Shown here piece after piece: positions 1 to 64,000 of a stretch of DNA of 64,000 bases. Position 1 is the stretch's first letter; each line of letters opens with the position of its first letter. The stretch is from Mesocentrotus franciscanus (lineage: Eukaryota; Echinodermata; Echinoidea; Camarodonta; Strongylocentrotidae). The stretch is taken from positions 27,492,877-27,556,876 of the forward strand of contig CP137672.1 of the NCBI GenBank assembly GCA_037976565.1. Reading direction: 5' to 3'. The notes under the pieces are model-generated. The model ran no database searches. It was given only the letters and a program-made list of their open reading frames with translations, and had not been told where the DNA came from. A program made the translations under genes and the position numbers.

Positions 1-78
1 AGAAACCCTTTCATATATAGCCATTTCTCGTAGAACTCCAAATTAGAGCGGGTGTTCTTTGAACTTTGCTATTTGTAG

Positions 79-63694
<63,616 letters not shown>

Positions 63695-64000
63695 TGAATC
63701 AACACCACAGTTTACTACAGACATTACTATTTTTGTATCATGCCTTTGTCACCAATGCGTGTTAATAGTGATTCTACATGTATTTCATTCCAAAAAATAA
63801 GAGTAAGATAATCATGACTGAATGTTACTCGAGTAACATTCGGTAACATATTATTGCACAGTTCTTAAATTCGTACTACGTTCTTGAAACTAAAATAGAA
63901 AGAGGTGTTTTTTCATGAACTCTCTTTTCATTTTCTCAAACAATTATGTTTCTCTTCTTGTCACTTATTTCAACGAACTCTTTGATTTTTCTAACGTTTT

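Overview
The window is an internal slice of one very large eukaryotic gene on the + strand. It shows no start codon context, stop codon, signal peptide, transmembrane segment or domain other than EGF-like. I find 106 short exons (114-129 nt) from position 79 to 63680. Each encodes exactly one six-cysteine EGF-like domain and each is phase 1-1, so it begins with two bases that complete a split codon and ends one base into the next. All have AG acceptors and GT donors. Together they give about 12.6 kb of coding sequence (about 4,200 residues), with introns mostly of 200-900 bp. The host looks like a marine invertebrate: AT-rich introns, many MITEs and tRNA-derived SINE fragments, hAT-type insertions, and Notch-like CxSxPC EGF repeats. 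An echinoderm or related deuterostome is my best guess, but this is inferred from general character only.

Layout: (1) 79-7270, eleven divergent EGF exons plus one dead exon. (2) 7554-20182, higher-order array 1, a 1.58-kb unit of four exons (P-Q-R-S) repeated with near-identical introns. One unit has shrunk to three exons through an R/S hybrid exon, and a 3.6-kb hAT-like element (12235-15837) with an 8-bp target duplication interrupts the array. (3) 20183-23459, nine related exons. (4) 24050-32365, eleven more divergent, widely spaced exons with relics and MITEs. (5) 33003-48049, higher-order array 2, a 1.94-1.97-kb unit of four different exons (A-B-C-D) in eight copies, each D-to-A intron carrying the same palindromic MITE. 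(6) 48050-57699, a decaying array end, ten divergent exons and an internal block duplication (about 51.5-53.4 kb versus 53.4-57.5 kb). (7) A 500-N gap at 58419-58918, after which array 2 restarts from a copy of its first unit and runs out of the window.

The product would be an extended, disulphide-rich rod of EGF domains, presumably secreted or at the cell surface. Most domains carry the O-glucose consensus CxSxPC. Array 1 keeps the EOGT (O-GlcNAc) consensus but has mostly lost the O-fucose site. C and D exons of array 2 have Asn-Gly-Thr where the EOGT Thr normally sits, plus an Asn-Cys-Thr sequon. The two arrays therefore predict different glycan coats. No RNA gene, promoter or second protein-coding gene could be supported.
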